Positions 10,439 to 24,139 of a stretch of 35,576 nt of DNA are shown piece after piece. Within the stretch, counting starts at the first letter, position 1. Every line of letters starts with the position of its first letter. Source of the DNA: Lysobacter sp. (GTDB lineage Bacteria > Pseudomonadota > Gammaproteobacteria > Burkholderiales > Usitatibacteraceae); contig JAMPXV010000006.1 of the NCBI GenBank assembly GCA_023700985.1, positions 1 to 35,576 on the forward strand, written 5' to 3'. A model generated the notes under the pieces. That model was not told the origin of the DNA, ran no database searches, and was given only the letters and a program-made list of their open reading frames with translations. Made by a program: the position numbers and the translations under genes.

Positions 10439-12691
10439 ATGGCCAAAGCACCACCGGCAAAAAACAAGACATCGTTCGCGGATTCGCTGCGAAGCCTCTT
10501 TTCGCCCAAGCCGAAGGCGGCGGGGGCGAGACCCGCAGCATCCGCCTCGTCCACGATGACGAACCTGCCTGCCGGCGGACCGCGAACGGTACCGAGCGGG
10601 ACCACCTCCACCCAGGGCGCCTCCGGCGCGAAGAAGGCGGCGTCCGCGCGCAAGGGCGGGATCGAGTCCTTCTCCCTGCCCCTGGTCGGCCACCTGCCGA
10701 TCACGACGCAGATGAACATCCTGGGCACCGTCGCCCTCGGCCTCGTGGCGCTCACCGCGCTCATGGTGTTCGTCGACGCCACGGCGCGGTCGCACAACTC
10801 CACCTACGTGACCGTGGCGGCGCAGATGCAGTACCACACGCAGCGGCTGGCCAAGGCCGCGAGCATCGCCGCCCGCGGCCAGGCCGCCGCCTTCGCGCAG
10901 GTGAAGGACAGCCGCGACGAGTTCGCGAACTACCTCAAGGTCCTCCGGGAGGGCGGTTTCGCCTTCGGCGTCGACGTCCCCCCCGCGGGCGTGAACGACG
11001 AGATCAGCGGCCGCCTGGACGAGCTGTCGCAGCGCTGGCCCGACCTGTCCAAGGCCGCGTCCGCGATCCTCGCCGCGCAGAAGGACCTCGTCGCCCTCGC
11101 GCAGAACGTCGCGCAGATCCGCGCCGGTTCCGAGGAGATGGCCACGATCTCCCAGGAGCTCACCGCCCTCATGAGCCAGTCCGGCATCGCCCCCGGGCAG
11201 GTGCTCCGGGCCAACCGCCTGACGTTCCTCTCGGAACGCCTGGGCCGGGGCTCGGCGGAGATCCTCGGCGCCGAGACCATCGACCCCGAGGTGCCCTTCC
11301 TCATCGGCAAGGACACCAACGACCTGCGCGACCTGCTCAAGGCGCTCGACGCCGGCAGCGAGCCGCTCGCCATCGTGGCCATCCGCGACAGCGAGTCGCG
11401 GGCGAAGCTCGGCGAGCTCAAGAAGCAGTTCGAGGCCTTCGAGAAGAACGTGGGCCCGATCCTGCGCGAGCTGCAGAAGCTCGTGTCCGCGCGCCAGGCC
11501 GGCACCCAGCTCGTGGCGGGTTCCGAGCAGCTGCAGGCGGCCGTGGCCAGGCTCCAGGACGCCCTGCAGTCGGCTAAGTCGGCGGCCACGCTGATCGCGG
11601 TGGTGCTCTTCGCCACCGTCCTCGTGCTCGTGCTCGCGCTGATGGGCCTGGTCTTCCTGGCGGACTCGAGGCGCAGCGCCATGCAGAGCGAGAAGGAGAA
11701 CAAGAAGAACCAGGAGGCGATTCTGCGCCTGCTCAACGAGATGGGCGACCTCGCGGACGGCGACCTCACCGTGAAGGCGGAGGTGACCGAGGACATCACG
11801 GGCGCCATCGCGGACTCGATGAACTACACGATCGACGAGCTGAGGAACCTGGTGACCGGCGTGAACAGCGCCGCGATCTCGGTGACCCAGAAGACGGCGC
11901 AGGCGCAGTCGATTTCCGCGGAGCTGCTGGGCGCCGCCGAGCGCCAGTCGAAGGAGATCGAGGAGACGACCTCGCAGGTTCTCGAGGTCTCGCGGTCCAT
12001 TTCCGTCGTGTCCACCACCGCGGTGGAAGGCGCGCAGGTGGCGCAGCGCTCGCTCGCCGCCGCCGACAAGGGCCGGCTCGCCGTGCAGGACTCGATCTCC
12101 GGCATGAACGACATCCGCGAGCAGATCCAGGAGACCTCGAAGCGGATCAAGCGCCTGGGCGAGTCGTCCCAGGAGATCGGCGAGATCGTGGAGCTCATTT
12201 CCGACATCACGGAGCAGACGAACGTGCTCGCGCTCAACGCCGCCATCCAGGCGGCCTCGGCCGGCGAGGCGGGGCGCGGCTTCTCGGTGGTCGCGGAGGA
12301 AGTGCAGCGGCTTGCCGAGCGTTCCGGCGAGGCGACCAAGCAGATCGGCGCGATCGTGAAGACCATTCAGGCGGACACGCAGGATGCGGTGGCGGCCATG
12401 GAGAAGTCGACGCAGGGCGTGGTGGAGGGCGCGAAGCTCTCCGACGCGGCGGGCCAGGCGCTCTCCGAGATCGACGCGGTGACGAAGAGCCTCGCGCAGC
12501 TGATCGACCAGATCTCGCGCTCCACGAGCGCGCAGGCCGAGGCGACCAACCAGGTGGCCCAGAACATGCAGGAGATCCTGGAGATCACGCGGCAGACCAC
12601 GCGCGGCACGCAGCAGACGGCCGGCTCGATTCGCGACCTGTCCGCGGTGGCCCAGGAGCTGAAGAGTTCCGTCGCCGGCTTCAAGCTGTAG
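10439..12691 (+). CDS. pilJ: Methyl-accepting chemotaxis protein PilJ
   Basis: Two TM segments, HAMP-like region, and MCP signalling tip [38 protein letters not shown]. Confidence 0.94.
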   Translation: MAKAPPAKNKTSFADSLRSLFSPKPKAAGARPAASASSTMTNLPAGGPRTVPSGTTSTQGASGAKKAASARKGGIESFSLPLVGHLPITTQMNILGTVALGLVALTALMVFVDATARSHNSTYVTVAAQMQYHTQRLAKAASIAARGQAAAFAQVKDSRDEFANYLKVLREGGFAFGVDVPPAGVNDEISGRLDELSQRWPDLSKAASAILAAQKDLVALAQNVAQIRAGSEEMATISQELTALMSQSGIAPGQVLRANRLTFLSERLGRGSAEILGAETIDPEVPFLIGKDTNDLRDLLKALDAGSEPLAIVAIRDSESRAKLGELKKQFEAFEKNVGPILRELQKLVSARQAGTQLVAGSEQLQAAVARLQDALQSAKSAATLIAVVLFATVLVLVLALMGLVFLADSRRSAMQSEKENKKNQEAILRLLNEMGDLADGDLTVKAEVTEDITGAIADSMNYTIDELRNLVTGVNSAAISVTQKTAQAQSISAELLGAAERQSKEIEETTSQVLEVSRSISVVSTTAVEGAQVAQRSLAAADKGRLAVQDSISGMNDIREQIQETSKRIKRLGESSQEIGEIVELISDITEQTNVLALNAAIQAASAGEAGRGFSVVAEEVQRLAERSGEATKQIGAIVKTIQADTQDAVAAMEKSTQGVVEGAKLSDAAGQALSEIDAVTKSLAQLIDQISRSTSAQAEATNQVAQNMQEILEITRQTTRGTQQTAGSIRDLSAVAQELKSSVAGFKL

Positions 12692-12697
12692 GAACCC

Positions 12698-15600
12698 ATG
12701 AGCGCCCGCCCTTCACCCGGCCTCGATCTCGGCCCCCTCAGCTGGGTCAAGACGGAGATCGACCATTCGCTCGGGCAGGCGCGCGAGAACCTCGACAGGA
12801 TCGCCGCGGTGCCGGCCGACCGGGCGCCCGTCAAGTACATCCTGACGCACCTGCACCAGGCGACGGGCGCCCTGGCGATGGTCGGGCTCGGCGCCGCCAC
12901 GCGCTTCAACGAGGAGCTGGAGCGGCTCGTCTCCTCCATCGAGGCCTGCGAGGCACACGAGGCGACCGCCCGGGTGCCGGCCGCCAAGCGGGCGATCGCG
13001 CGGCTGTCGGCCTACCTCGATGCCCTGATGACGGGCGAGCCCGACCGCCCGATGTTCCTGCTGCCGGCGTACCTCGAGCTCAACCGTTCGCGCGGGGCCT
13101 CCGACGCCACCGAGGGCGATCTCTTTCATCCCGACCTCGCCGCCGAGCTGCCGGCGCCGGCGCAGCCGCCGGAGTCCATGGACGACGCGGTGCGCGCCAA
13201 GGCGCTCCAGCACCAGCGTGCCCAGTACCAGCAGGGGCTGCTGAAGGCCCTGCGTGCCGCGGAGCCGCTGGAGGCGTATCGCCAGATGCAGGCGTCGATC
13301 GCGGCCATCGAGTCGCTCGAGTCTTCCACGCCCAACCGCCCGTTCTGGTGCGCGGCGGCCGGATTCTTCGATGCGCTCGCGATGGAGGGCCTCGCGCTCG
13401 ACCCGGCGGCCAAGCCGCTGCTCGCCAAGGTCGACCAGCAGGTGAAGCAGCTGATCGACGGGTCCCCGAAGGTGCCCGAGCGGCTCTTCCGCGACCTGCT
13501 CCTCCAGGTGGGCCGCAGCCGATCCGTGAGCCCCCGCGTCGTGGAGCTGAAGTCGGCCTACCGCCTCGAGGAACTTCTCGCCGCACCCCCGGCGTCGCTT
13601 GGAGAGGCGCCCGACGAGGCGGTTTCCTCCGTCGTGCGCGAGCTTCGCGAGCTCACTGTCCAGGAGAAGGACACCTGGCTCAAGTACACCTCGGGCAACC
13701 GGGCCGCCCTGGAGCCGTTCGGCAAGCAGGCGCTGGCACTGGCAGACCGGGCCGCGCGGCTGCCGCGCCGCGACCTGGAGCAGGTGTTCGTGAAGCTGGC
13801 CGACGTCGCGCCGATGCTCAAGGCGCGCGCCATCCCGCCATCCGAGTCCCAGGCCCTGGAAGTCGCGACGGCGCTCCTCTTCATCGAGTCCGCGCTCGAC
13901 AACTACTTCCGGCTCGGCGCCGACTTCGATCGCCAGGCGAAGACGGTCTCGGAGCGCCTGAAGGCGGCCATGGCCGGCGAGGCCGTGCCGCCGATGGACA
14001 CGATCGAGGGCGGCATCCTCGACGAGATGACTCGCCGCGCCCAGGAGAAGCTCCTGGTGTTCCAGGTCGGCCAGGAGGTCCAGGTGAACCTCCAGGGGAT
14101 CGAGCAGGCCCTGGACGCCTTCTTCCGCGACGCCGGGCGCCGCGACGAGCTCAAGGGGCTTCCGGCGCAGTTCGCCCAGGTGCAGGGCGCCCTGATGATC
14201 ATGGAGCTGGACGCCGCCGCCGGGCTCAACGCCGCCGTGGCCGCGCGCGTGCAGCAGTTCGCCGAGGGAACGCTCGACGGCACGGGTGAGGCGGCCGAGA
14301 TGGTGGCCGACGGGCTATCCGCGCTGGGGCTGTACATCACGGCCATTCAGCAGGGCGCGGCGCGGCCGGCGGAGGTTCTCCAGCCCGCGCTGGTGCGCTT
14401 CGGGCTGGCGCCGTCCGCCGAGAAGGTGCTGGAGGAGTCGCTCCGCAGGACGGGCACCGTCTCGCCGCTCGACCTCGACGTGCAGAAGCAGAAGGTGCAG
14501 GCCCTCTACGAGGACTGGAAGGAGGAGCCCGGCGCAGAGGTGAAGGAGAAGCTCGAGCGCGCGGTCGATGACCTGAAGCGCGACGCCGTCGTCATCGCCG
14601 ACGCCGAGGTGGCCCGGCAGAGCGACGAGGTGCTGGCGGCGCTCCAAGTGGCCACCGACGCGTCGCAGACCGGGGTGTTCCAGGCGATCCAGGAGATCGC
14701 ACCGGAGAAGCCGCCGGAATCCCCGCCGGCCCAGGTGGTGCAGCTCGTCGACGCGCCCGGCGCGGAGATCGACCGCGAGCTCCTCGAGATCTTCCTCGAG
14801 GAGGCGACGGACGTTGCCGCCACGATCGCCGACAACCTGGCGACCTGCCGCGACGCCCCCCACGACCGCGAGTCCCTCACGACGATCCGCCGCGGCTTCC
14901 ACACCCTGAAGGGAAGCGGCCGCATGGTCGGCCTGACCGACCTCGGCGAGGTCGCGTGGCAGTGCGAGCAGGTGATGAACAAGTGGCTCAAGGACGAGAA
15001 GCCGGCCACCCCGGGGCTTCTCGGATTCGTGGAGCTCGCGCAGAAGTCGTTCTCGGGCTGGATCGAGAGCCTCAAGGCGGGCGGCGATGCGGCGATCGAC
15101 GGGACGGAGATCGCGCGTCGCGCCGAGCTCCTGAAGAGTGGCGAGGCGGCCGTGTCCGTTGCCCCCCTCGCGCCGGTCCCCGAAGAGGAACCGCCGGTTG
15201 CGCAGGCGCCCGCCGCGCCGCAGCCCGCAGCCCCCGCCGCCGCCGCCGCGGGGCTCAGCTTCGAGTCGCTCGACCTCCTGCCCGCCGCGGCGCCCGAGGC
15301 GCCGGAGGCGCCGGAAACGCCTTCTGCGCAGCCTGCGGAGCCGGCCGTCGAGGAGTTCGATATCGCCGCATTCGCTTCGGCGACGGGTGCCGCGGAAGCG
15401 ACCGGGGAGGCGGAGGAGGCGGCGGCCGGGGAAGAGGCCGACGTCATCGTCGGCAACGTCTCGGTGTCGTCGGCGCTCTTCTCCATCTATGTCGGCGAGG
15501 CGGAGCAGCACGCCGCCACGCTCGAGCGGGAGATGTCGGCGATCGAGGCCGACCCCATGTACCCGGTGAGCCACGAGTTCATGCGCGCGGCGCACACGCT

Positions 15601-18505
15601 CACCAGCAGCTCGCGGACGACGGGGTTCAACGTGCTCGCGGACGTCGCGCACGCCCTCGAGAAGTGGCTTGCCGACGCGATCGACTACCCGCCCGAGTTC
15701 ACGCAGGAACGGATCGACACCACGCGCCGCGCCGTCGACGGCGTGATCTCGATGGTGCGTTCCATCGCGGGCCGCGCGCTTCCGCTCGGCCGCGACGACC
15801 TCGTCGACGACCTGAAGACGCTTCGCGAGGGACTGCAGGAGTCGCGCCGGACGGGCGAGGGCACGCACATCCGCATGCCGGGCCTGAAGCACGAGGCGCC
15901 GGCGGTCCCGGCCGTGCCCGTGTCCGTCGGGGAGCCGGCGGTGCCGGATCTCGTCTCGATGGAGGCGGCCCCGGCGGAACCGGTTTCCCCGGAACCGGCG
16001 CCCGCGGAGTCCGCGCCTGCCGCGCCGGCGCCGGTCGAGTTCGAGCCGGTCGCCGCCCAGCCGGAGCCGCAAGAGGCCGCCGCGCCGGCGGCCGCACCGG
16101 AGGCCGCGGCGCAGCCCGAGGAGGCGGCGGGGAAGGCGGAGGAGGCGCCGCGCCCGTTCGAGGCCGGCAAGGACCAGCGCAAGATCAAGGACGACGTCGA
16201 CCGCGACCTCCTGCCCATCTTCCTCGAGGAGGCGCGGGAGCTCGTTCCGGCGGTCAGCGACGGGCTGCGGCGCTGGAAGGCGAACCCGTCCGACGCCGCG
16301 CCGGCCATCGACCTGCGGCGCCACCTGCACACCCTCAAGGGCAGCGCGCGCATGACGGGCCTCATGCGGCTGGGCGAGCTCGCGCACGTGCTCGAGACGC
16401 GCGTGGTGGACATGGGGGCCCAGGCCCGCCCGGCGGAAAGGGAATTCGAGGAGGCCGAGGACCGCATCGACCGGTTCTCGGTCGCGCTGGAGCGGCTTTC
16501 CCGGGGCGAGGACCTGCAGGATCTCGTGCCCGTCGAGGTTCCGGTGTCGGCGGTGTTCGAGCAACAGAAGGACAAGCCGACGCCGCTCGCCGTGATCGCC
16601 GCGGCGGCCGAGACGATGGCCCAGCAGCAGGGCCTGCCTCCCGAGCTGCGCGAGGTGCGCGCGGCGCTGCTGCGGGTGAACGCCGACCTCGTCGACCAGT
16701 TCGTGAACGAGGCGGGCGAGCTCTCGATCGCGCGCTCGCGGATCGAGGGCGAGATGGCGGCGTTCCGGCGGGCGCTGTCGGACCTCGCGGAGAACGTCTC
16801 GCGGATGCGCGTCCAGCTTCGCGAGATCGAGATCGCCTCCGAGGGCCAGATGCAGAGCCGGCTCAAGGAGCAGGAAGAGCACGGCGCCAACTTCGACCCG
16901 CTGGAATTCGACCGTTTCACGCGCATGCAGGAGCTCACGCGCTTCCTCGCGGAGTCGCTGGGCGACGTGATCACCCTCCAGCAGGGCCTGCAGAAGAACA
17001 TCGACGAGACGGAGCTCGCGATCCTCCAGCAGGCGCGCCTGAACCGCGAGCTGCAGCAGGGCCTGATGGGCGTGCGCCTCGTTCCCCTCGGAAACCTGGC
17101 CGACCGCTTCTACCGCGTCGTCCGGCAGACCGCCAAGGACGTGAACAAGAAGGCGAACCTGGAGCTCAAGGGCATCCGCGTCGAGCTCGACCGTTCCGTG
17201 CTCGAGAAGATCACCGCCCCGTTCGAGCACCTGCTGAGGAACGCCGTCGCGCACGGCATCGAGGCGCCGCAGGAGCGCGTCTCGGCAGGCAAGCCCGAGA
17301 TCGGCGAGATCCTGATCGATGCCGTGCAGCGGGGCAACGAGGTCGTCCTCACCGTCGCCGACGACGGCCGGGGCCTCGACCTCGCCGGCATCCGCGACCG
17401 CGCCGTGGAGATGGGGATGATGGAGCCCGGCGACGAGCTTCCCGGCGAGGCGCTCGCCCAGTTCATCTTCTGGCCGGGCTTCACGACCGCGAGGGAGGTC
17501 ACGCAGGTGGCCGGCCGGGGCGTCGGCATGGACATCGTGAAGAGCGAGATCACCTCGCTGGGCGGCCGGGTGGAGCTTTCCACCCTGCCGGGCCGCGGCA
17601 CGACCTTCACCATCTCGCTTCCCCTCACCCTGGCGGTCACGCAGGCGGTGATGCTGCGGGCGGGCGAGCGGCTGTTCGCCGTGCCCTCGGTGTTGATCGA
17701 CCAGGTCCAGGAGTACAAGGGGGCCAGCTACGCCGAAGCCGTCTCGCGCGGCGAGGTCCTGTGGAAGGACAACCGCTACCCCCTGCGGTCGCTCACGACG
17801 CTCCTGGGCGAGCCCGACACGCCGGTTCCGCCGCGGCAGATTCCCGTGCTGCTGCTCAAGAGCGGCCTGCAGCGCGCCGCGATCCGGGTCGACGAGATCA
17901 TTGGCAACCGGGAAATCGTGGTGAAGACCATCGGCCCGCAGCTCGCCCGTCTTGCCGGCATCGCCGGCGCCACGGTGCTGGGCAACGGCCAGGTCGTGCT
18001 CATCCTGAACCCGGTGAACCTCGTCTACGGCGGGGCGGAGGCCGTCACGGCCAAGGTCCCGGAAATGGCGCCGCAGGCGCCCGTGCCGGAGGTCCGCAAG
18101 GCCGCGCCGCTCGTGATGGTGGTCGACGATTCGCTCACGGTGCGCAAGATCACCAGCCGGATGCTCGCGCGCGAGGGCTACGAGTTCATCACGGCGAAGG
18201 ACGGCGTGGACGCGCTGCAGCAGCTCCAGGACGTGCGCCCCGCGGTGATCCTCCTCGACGTCGAGATGCCGCGCATGGACGGGTTCGAGTTCGCGCGCAA
18301 CGTCCGCGCCGACGAGGCCACCCGGCCCATCCCGATCATCATGATCACCTCGCGCACGGCCGACAAGCACCGCGCCCGCGCCATCGAGCTCGGCGTGAAC
18401 GAGTACATGGGCAAGCCCTACCAGGAGGACCAGCTGCTCGCCCTCATCGCGCGCTACACGGGGCGCGCCGTCGCCGGGAAGCCGGCCGCGCCCGCCGAGG
18501 CCTAG
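12698..18505 (+). CDS. chpA: Hybrid CheA-type histidine kinase ChpA/PilL with multiple Hpt-like domains, CheW and C-terminal REC
   Basis: Hpt motifs [36 protein letters not shown]; HATPase [38 protein letters not shown]; CheW-like region; [33 protein letters not shown]. Confidence 0.94.
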   Translation: MSARPSPGLDLGPLSWVKTEIDHSLGQARENLDRIAAVPADRAPVKYILTHLHQATGALAMVGLGAATRFNEELERLVSSIEACEAHEATARVPAAKRAIARLSAYLDALMTGEPDRPMFLLPAYLELNRSRGASDATEGDLFHPDLAAELPAPAQPPESMDDAVRAKALQHQRAQYQQGLLKALRAAEPLEAYRQMQASIAAIESLESSTPNRPFWCAAAGFFDALAMEGLALDPAAKPLLAKVDQQVKQLIDGSPKVPERLFRDLLLQVGRSRSVSPRVVELKSAYRLEELLAAPPASLGEAPDEAVSSVVRELRELTVQEKDTWLKYTSGNRAALEPFGKQALALADRAARLPRRDLEQVFVKLADVAPMLKARAIPPSESQALEVATALLFIESALDNYFRLGADFDRQAKTVSERLKAAMAGEAVPPMDTIEGGILDEMTRRAQEKLLVFQVGQEVQVNLQGIEQALDAFFRDAGRRDELKGLPAQFAQVQGALMIMELDAAAGLNAAVAARVQQFAEGTLDGTGEAAEMVADGLSALGLYITAIQQGAARPAEVLQPALVRFGLAPSAEKVLEESLRRTGTVSPLDLDVQKQKVQALYEDWKEEPGAEVKEKLERAVDDLKRDAVVIADAEVARQSDEVLAALQVATDASQTGVFQAIQEIAPEKPPESPPAQVVQLVDAPGAEIDRELLEIFLEEATDVAATIADNLATCRDAPHDRESLTTIRRGFHTLKGSGRMVGLTDLGEVAWQCEQVMNKWLKDEKPATPGLLGFVELAQKSFSGWIESLKAGGDAAIDGTEIARRAELLKSGEAAVSVAPLAPVPEEEPPVAQAPAAPQPAAPAAAAAGLSFESLDLLPAAAPEAPEAPETPSAQPAEPAVEEFDIAAFASATGAAEATGEAEEAAAGEEADVIVGNVSVSSALFSIYVGEAEQHAATLEREMSAIEADPMYPVSHEFMRAAHTLTSSSRTTGFNVLADVAHALEKWLADAIDYPPEFTQERIDTTRRAVDGVISMVRSIAGRALPLGRDDLVDDLKTLREGLQESRRTGEGTHIRMPGLKHEAPAVPAVPVSVGEPAVPDLVSMEAAPAEPVSPEPAPAESAPAAPAPVEFEPVAAQPEPQEAAAPAAAPEAAAQPEEAAGKAEEAPRPFEAGKDQRKIKDDVDRDLLPIFLEEARELVPAVSDGLRRWKANPSDAAPAIDLRRHLHTLKGSARMTGLMRLGELAHVLETRVVDMGAQARPAEREFEEAEDRIDRFSVALERLSRGEDLQDLVPVEVPVSAVFEQQKDKPTPLAVIAAAAETMAQQQGLPPELREVRAALLRVNADLVDQFVNEAGELSIARSRIEGEMAAFRRALSDLAENVSRMRVQLREIEIASEGQMQSRLKEQEEHGANFDPLEFDRFTRMQELTRFLAESLGDVITLQQGLQKNIDETELAILQQARLNRELQQGLMGVRLVPLGNLADRFYRVVRQTAKDVNKKANLELKGIRVELDRSVLEKITAPFEHLLRNAVAHGIEAPQERVSAGKPEIGEILIDAVQRGNEVVLTVADDGRGLDLAGIRDRAVEMGMMEPGDELPGEALAQFIFWPGFTTAREVTQVAGRGVGMDIVKSEITSLGGRVELSTLPGRGTTFTISLPLTLAVTQAVMLRAGERLFAVPSVLIDQVQEYKGASYAEAVSRGEVLWKDNRYPLRSLTTLLGEPDTPVPPRQIPVLLLKSGLQRAAIRVDEIIGNREIVVKTIGPQLARLAGIAGATVLGNGQVVLILNPVNLVYGGAEAVTAKVPEMAPQAPVPEVRKAAPLVMVVDDSLTVRKITSRMLAREGYEFITAKDGVDALQQLQDVRPAVILLDVEMPRMDGFEFARNVRADEATRPIPIIMITSRTADKHRARAIELGVNEYMGKPYQEDQLLALIARYTGRAVAGKPAAPAEA

Positions 18506-19308
18506 CGGAAGTACGCCAGGACCGCCGCGCCCAGCGCGATCCGGTACCAGGCGAACGCCCTGAAGTCGTGGTTCGCGACGTAGCGGATCAGCCCGCGCAC
18601 GGCCGCCAGCGCGGCGACGAAGCTCACCGCGAAGCCCACGGCGAACGGCCCCAGGTCGGCCGCCTCGAAGAGGTGCCGGTACTTCACGACCTGGTAGCCC
18701 GTGGCCGCGAACATGATCGGCACGGCGAGGAAAAACGAGAATTCGGTCGCGGCCTGGCGCGAAAGGCCGAAGAGCATGCCCCCCATGATCGTCGCGCCGG
18801 AGCGCGAGGTGCCGGGGATGAGCGAGAGGCACTGCGCGAGGCCCAACTTGAGGGCGTCCGGCCAGCGGATCTCGTCCACCGAGGAGATGCGGGGCGCCCC
18901 GTGGCGCGCGTACCAGCGCTCGATGGCGAAGATCGCGATGCCTCCCACGACGAGCGCGATCGCCACGCTCACCGGGTTGAACAGGTAGGCCTTGATCTCG
19001 CGCTGGAAGGCGAGGCCGACGAGGGCCGCGGGCAGGAACGCCACCGCGAGGTTGACCGCGAACCGCTGCTGCACCGGGTCGCTCCCGATGCCGGAGAAGG
19101 TCCGGGCGAACCGGGCCCGGTACTCCCAGCACACGGCGAGGATGGCGCCGAGCTGGATCACGATGTCGAAGACCTTGCCCTTCTCGTCGTTCACGCCGAG
19201 GAGGTCGGAGGCGATGATGAGGTGGCCCGTGGAGGAGATCGGGAGGAATTCCGTGAGACCTTCCACCACGCCCAGGACGAGCGCGTTCAGGAGCGGGGCG
19301 ATTTCCAT
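18502..19308 (-). CDS. uppP: Undecaprenyl-diphosphatase
   Basis: [60 protein letters not shown]. The longer ORF to 21021 is read-through into the wrong frame of thiC. Confidence 0.95.
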   Translation of the reverse strand: MEIAPLLNALVLGVVEGLTEFLPISSTGHLIIASDLLGVNDEKGKVFDIVIQLGAILAVCWEYRARFARTFSGIGSDPVQQRFAVNLAVAFLPAALVGLAFQREIKAYLFNPVSVAIALVVGGIAIFAIERWYARHGAPRISSVDEIRWPDALKLGLAQCLSLIPGTSRSGATIMGGMLFGLSRQAATEFSFFLAVPIMFAATGYQVVKYRHLFEAADLGPFAVGFAVSFVAALAAVRGLIRYVANHDFRAFAWYRIALGAAVLAYFR

Positions 19309-19373
19309 CGCCGCGAGTCTAGCACCGACGCGAGGCCGCCGCGCGCATGCGGAGGCCGCGCGCGCCCGCGCCC

Positions 19374-21408
<2,035 letters not shown>

Positions 21409-21472
21409 TCGGACTGCAAACGCTACCGGAACGCGGGTGGCGGCGCAAATGTCATCGGGCAAAGGCCGCGGG

Positions 21473-21508
21473 CACGGGAGCGGTCACGGGAGCGGTCACG
21501 GAGCCGGC
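21473..21508. repeat. Three-copy 12-bp tandem repeat
   Basis: CACGGGAGCGGT (21473-21484), CACGGGAGCGGT (21485-21496), CACGGAGCCGGC (21497-21508): two exact copies and one degenerate copy. Confidence 0.8.
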
Positions 21509-21515
21509 ACGACCC

Positions 21516-21546
21516 TTGACTGGGTTACTAGTCAATTGTACAGTAA
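21516..21546 (+). promoter_or_regulatory. Promoter and candidate TetR operator for the tetR-hlyD-ABC operon
   Basis: -35 TTGACT (21516-21521), 17-nt spacer, -10 TACAGT (21539-21544). Inverted repeat TTGACT-N8-AGTCAA (21516-21535) overlaps a second one, TTACT-N12-AGTAA (21525-21546). Confidence 0.6.
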
Positions 21547-21571
21547 TTCCCGAACTCGCTCCGGACACGCC

Positions 21572-22231
21572 GTGCCCCGCCCATCACGCCACCTCGATCG
21601 CGCCCTCGTCGCCGCCGGCCGGGAACTGCTTCCCGTCCACGGCTGCTCGGGCCTCACCATCCGCCAGGTTTCGGAGGCCGCGGGCGTGAACATCGGCATG
21701 TTCCACTACCACTTCCGCACGCGCGAGGTCTTCCTTCGCGCGGTGATGCAGAGTGCCTACGAGGAGATGTTCTCGCGGCTCACGCTCGGCATCGCGAAGG
21801 AGGCGACCGCCACCGCGAACCTGCGCGCCGCCCTGCGCGCCCTCGGGCGCTTCGTGCAGGGCAATCGTGCCCTGGTCGCGCGCATCCTGGCCGACGCCCT
21901 GGGGGGCGACGCGATCGCCCGCGAGTTCCTGAAGGACAATTTTCCCCGTCACCTGGGCGTGCTGCTGATGCTCGTCGCCGCCGGGCAACGCGCCGGCGAG
22001 CTCAGGCCCGTGGCGGCCACGCAGGCGATCGGCTTCTGCGCGGGGGCGCTCGTGCTGCCGATCCTGGTCGGCGGTTCGGTCGCGGAAAGCGGCGCGCTGG
22101 ACCCGGCGTTCGCGGAAGGGCTCCGGGCGGACATGCTCACCGAGCGCGCGCTCGACGAGCGCATCGACCTCGCGCTCGCCGCGCTCGTCGCAGGCGGGGC
22201 GAAACGCAAGCGAAGGGGAGGAACACCGTGA
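21572..22231 (+). CDS. TetR/AcrR-family transcriptional regulator
   Basis: N-terminal HTH: GLTIRQVSEAAGVNIGMFHYHFRTREVFLRAVM; GTG start; first gene of an efflux-type operon. Confidence 0.88.
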   Translation: MPRPSRHLDRALVAAGRELLPVHGCSGLTIRQVSEAAGVNIGMFHYHFRTREVFLRAVMQSAYEEMFSRLTLGIAKEATATANLRAALRALGRFVQGNRALVARILADALGGDAIAREFLKDNFPRHLGVLLMLVAAGQRAGELRPVAATQAIGFCAGALVLPILVGGSVAESGALDPAFAEGLRADMLTERALDERIDLALAALVAGGAKRKRRGGTP

Positions 22232-23172
22232 AGACTGCCGCCACGATCCTGGTCGCGCTTGCCGTCGCCGGCTGCGACTCGCCGAAGGACAACGCGCTGC
22301 AGGGCTATGCCGAGGGCGAATACGTGCGCGTGGGCGCGCCGTTCGCGGGGACTCTCGTGCGCCTCGACGTGCAGCGCGGAAGCCGCGTGGAGGCGGGCGC
22401 GCCGCTCTTCGCGCTCGAGGCCGAGAACGAGTCGGCGGCGCGCCGCGAGGCCGAGGACCGCCTGGACAACGCCCGGGCGCAGCTGGAAAACCTGCGCAAG
22501 GGGCGGCGCCCGACGGAGATCGAGGCGGTGCGTGCGCAGCTTGCGCAGGCGCAGGCGGCCTTTGTCTTCACGGCGGCCGAGCTGAAGCGCCAGGAGGACC
22601 TCCTCGCGAAGGGGTTCGCGACGCGCCAGCAGCTCGAGGAGGCGCGAACCGCCATGGCCCGCGACAGGGCGCGGGTCGACGAGCTGAAGGCGCAGGTCGC
22701 GACGGCCCACCTGGCGGCGCGCCCCGACGAGATCCGCGCGGCGCAGGCGCAGGCCTCCGCCGCGAAAGCCGTGCTCGACCAGGCCGACTGGCGCCTGAAG
22801 CAGAGGACCGCCGTGTCGACGGTGGCGGGGGTGGTGGCGGACACGCTCTTCGTGCGCGGCGAATGGGTGGGCGCCGGCCAGCCCGTCGTCTCCCTGCTGC
22901 CGCCGGAGAACCTCAAGGCCCGCTTCTACGTGCCGGAGACGGGGCTGGGCGCCGTGAGGATCGGCCAGCCGGTCGAGCTGCGTTGCGACGGCTGCGGCGC
23001 GCCCATCCGCGCGACGATCACCTGGATCGCGCCGCAGGCCGAGTACACCCCGCCGGTCATCTACAGCAAGGAAAGCCGCGCGAAGCTCGTCTTCCTGGTC
23101 GAGGCGCGGCCGGCGCCCGCGGACGCGACGCGCCTGAAACCCGGCCAGCCCCTCGACGTCGTGCTTCCGTAG
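22228..23172 (+). CDS. HlyD-family membrane fusion protein, probable lipoprotein
   Basis: Signal/lipobox ALAVAGC; YVRVGAPFAGTLVRLDVQRGSRVEAGAPLFALE biotinyl-lipoyl-like motif; coiled-coil; FYVPETGLGAVRIGQPVELRCDG. GTGA overlap with tetR. Confidence 0.88.
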   Translation: MKTAATILVALAVAGCDSPKDNALQGYAEGEYVRVGAPFAGTLVRLDVQRGSRVEAGAPLFALEAENESAARREAEDRLDNARAQLENLRKGRRPTEIEAVRAQLAQAQAAFVFTAAELKRQEDLLAKGFATRQQLEEARTAMARDRARVDELKAQVATAHLAARPDEIRAAQAQASAAKAVLDQADWRLKQRTAVSTVAGVVADTLFVRGEWVGAGQPVVSLLPPENLKARFYVPETGLGAVRIGQPVELRCDGCGAPIRATITWIAPQAEYTPPVIYSKESRAKLVFLVEARPAPADATRLKPGQPLDVVLP

Positions 23173-23183
23173 GGCGCCCCGCC

Positions 23184-24134
23184 ATGGCCGAAGCCGCCCT
23201 CGTCATCGACGTCGAAGGACTTACCAAGCGCTTCGACGACAAGGTGGTCGTCGACCGCTTCGCGCTCCAGGTGCGCCAGGGCCAGATCTACGGCTTCCTG
23301 GGACCCAACGGCAGCGGCAAGACCACGACGATCCGCATGCTATGCGGCCTCCTCACCCCGGACGGCGGCCGCGGCACGTGCCTCGGCTTCGACATCCTGC
23401 GCGAGTCGGCGCGGATCAAGCGCGAGGTCGGCTACATGACGCAGCGCTTCAGCCTCTACGAGGACCTGTCGATCGCGGAGAACCTCGAGTTCACCGGGCG
23501 CATCTACGGGCTGGCCGACCGCCGCCGCCGGGTCGACGAGGCGCTCGAGCGCCTCGGGCTCGGCAAGCGCCGCGGCCAGCTCGCCGGCACGCTCTCCGGA
23601 GGCTGGAAGCAGCGCCTCGCGCTCGCCGCCTGCCTGCTGCACGACCCGCGGCTGCTGCTCCTGGACGAACCCACGGCGGGCGTCGACCCCGGTGCGCGCC
23701 GCGAATTCTGGGAGCACCTCCACCAGCTGGCCCACGGGGGAATGACCGTGCTCGTGAGCACCCATTACATGGACGAGGCCGAGCGGTGCCATGCGCTCGC
23801 CTATATCGCCTACGGCAAGCTCCTCGCGAGCGGCACGGCCGCGGAGGTCGTGGCGGGCGCGAGGCTCCACACGTGGGCGATCGAGGGCGAGGACCTCGCG
23901 GCCGTCGCGGCGGAGCTGCGCGGGGCGCCGGGGGCGGACATGATCGTCCCGTTCGGCGCGCGGCTCCACGTGAGCGGCACCGACGCCGAAACGCTTGCGT
24001 CGAGCGTCTCGGCGGCGGCGGCCCGGCGCGGGCTGCGGGCGACCTCCGTTGACCCCGGCCTCGAGGATGTCTTCATCCACCTCATGCGCCACGCGCCGGA
24101 GCCGGTGACCGTTGCCGGCCGGGCGGAGGGCTGA
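23184..24134 (+). CDS. ABC transporter ATP-binding protein
   Basis: Walker A GPNGSGKTT, signature LSGGWKQRLALA, Walker B LLLLDEPTAGVD, H-loop VSTHYMDEAERC. Confidence 0.94.
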   Translation: MAEAALVIDVEGLTKRFDDKVVVDRFALQVRQGQIYGFLGPNGSGKTTTIRMLCGLLTPDGGRGTCLGFDILRESARIKREVGYMTQRFSLYEDLSIAENLEFTGRIYGLADRRRRVDEALERLGLGKRRGQLAGTLSGGWKQRLALAACLLHDPRLLLLDEPTAGVDPGARREFWEHLHQLAHGGMTVLVSTHYMDEAERCHALAYIAYGKLLASGTAAEVVAGARLHTWAIEGEDLAAVAAELRGAPGADMIVPFGARLHVSGTDAETLASSVSAAAARRGLRATSVDPGLEDVFIHLMRHAPEPVTVAGRAEG

Positions 24135-24139
24135 TCGCC

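Noticed and set aside
14315-19132. 1605-aa minus-strand ORF antisense to chpA (and 1477-aa plus-strand ORF 14956-19389 in another frame)
   Set aside because: Arg/Gly/His/Ala-rich translations with no recognisable domains, typical of shadow frames in GC-rich genes. chpA has clear domain evidence in this interval.
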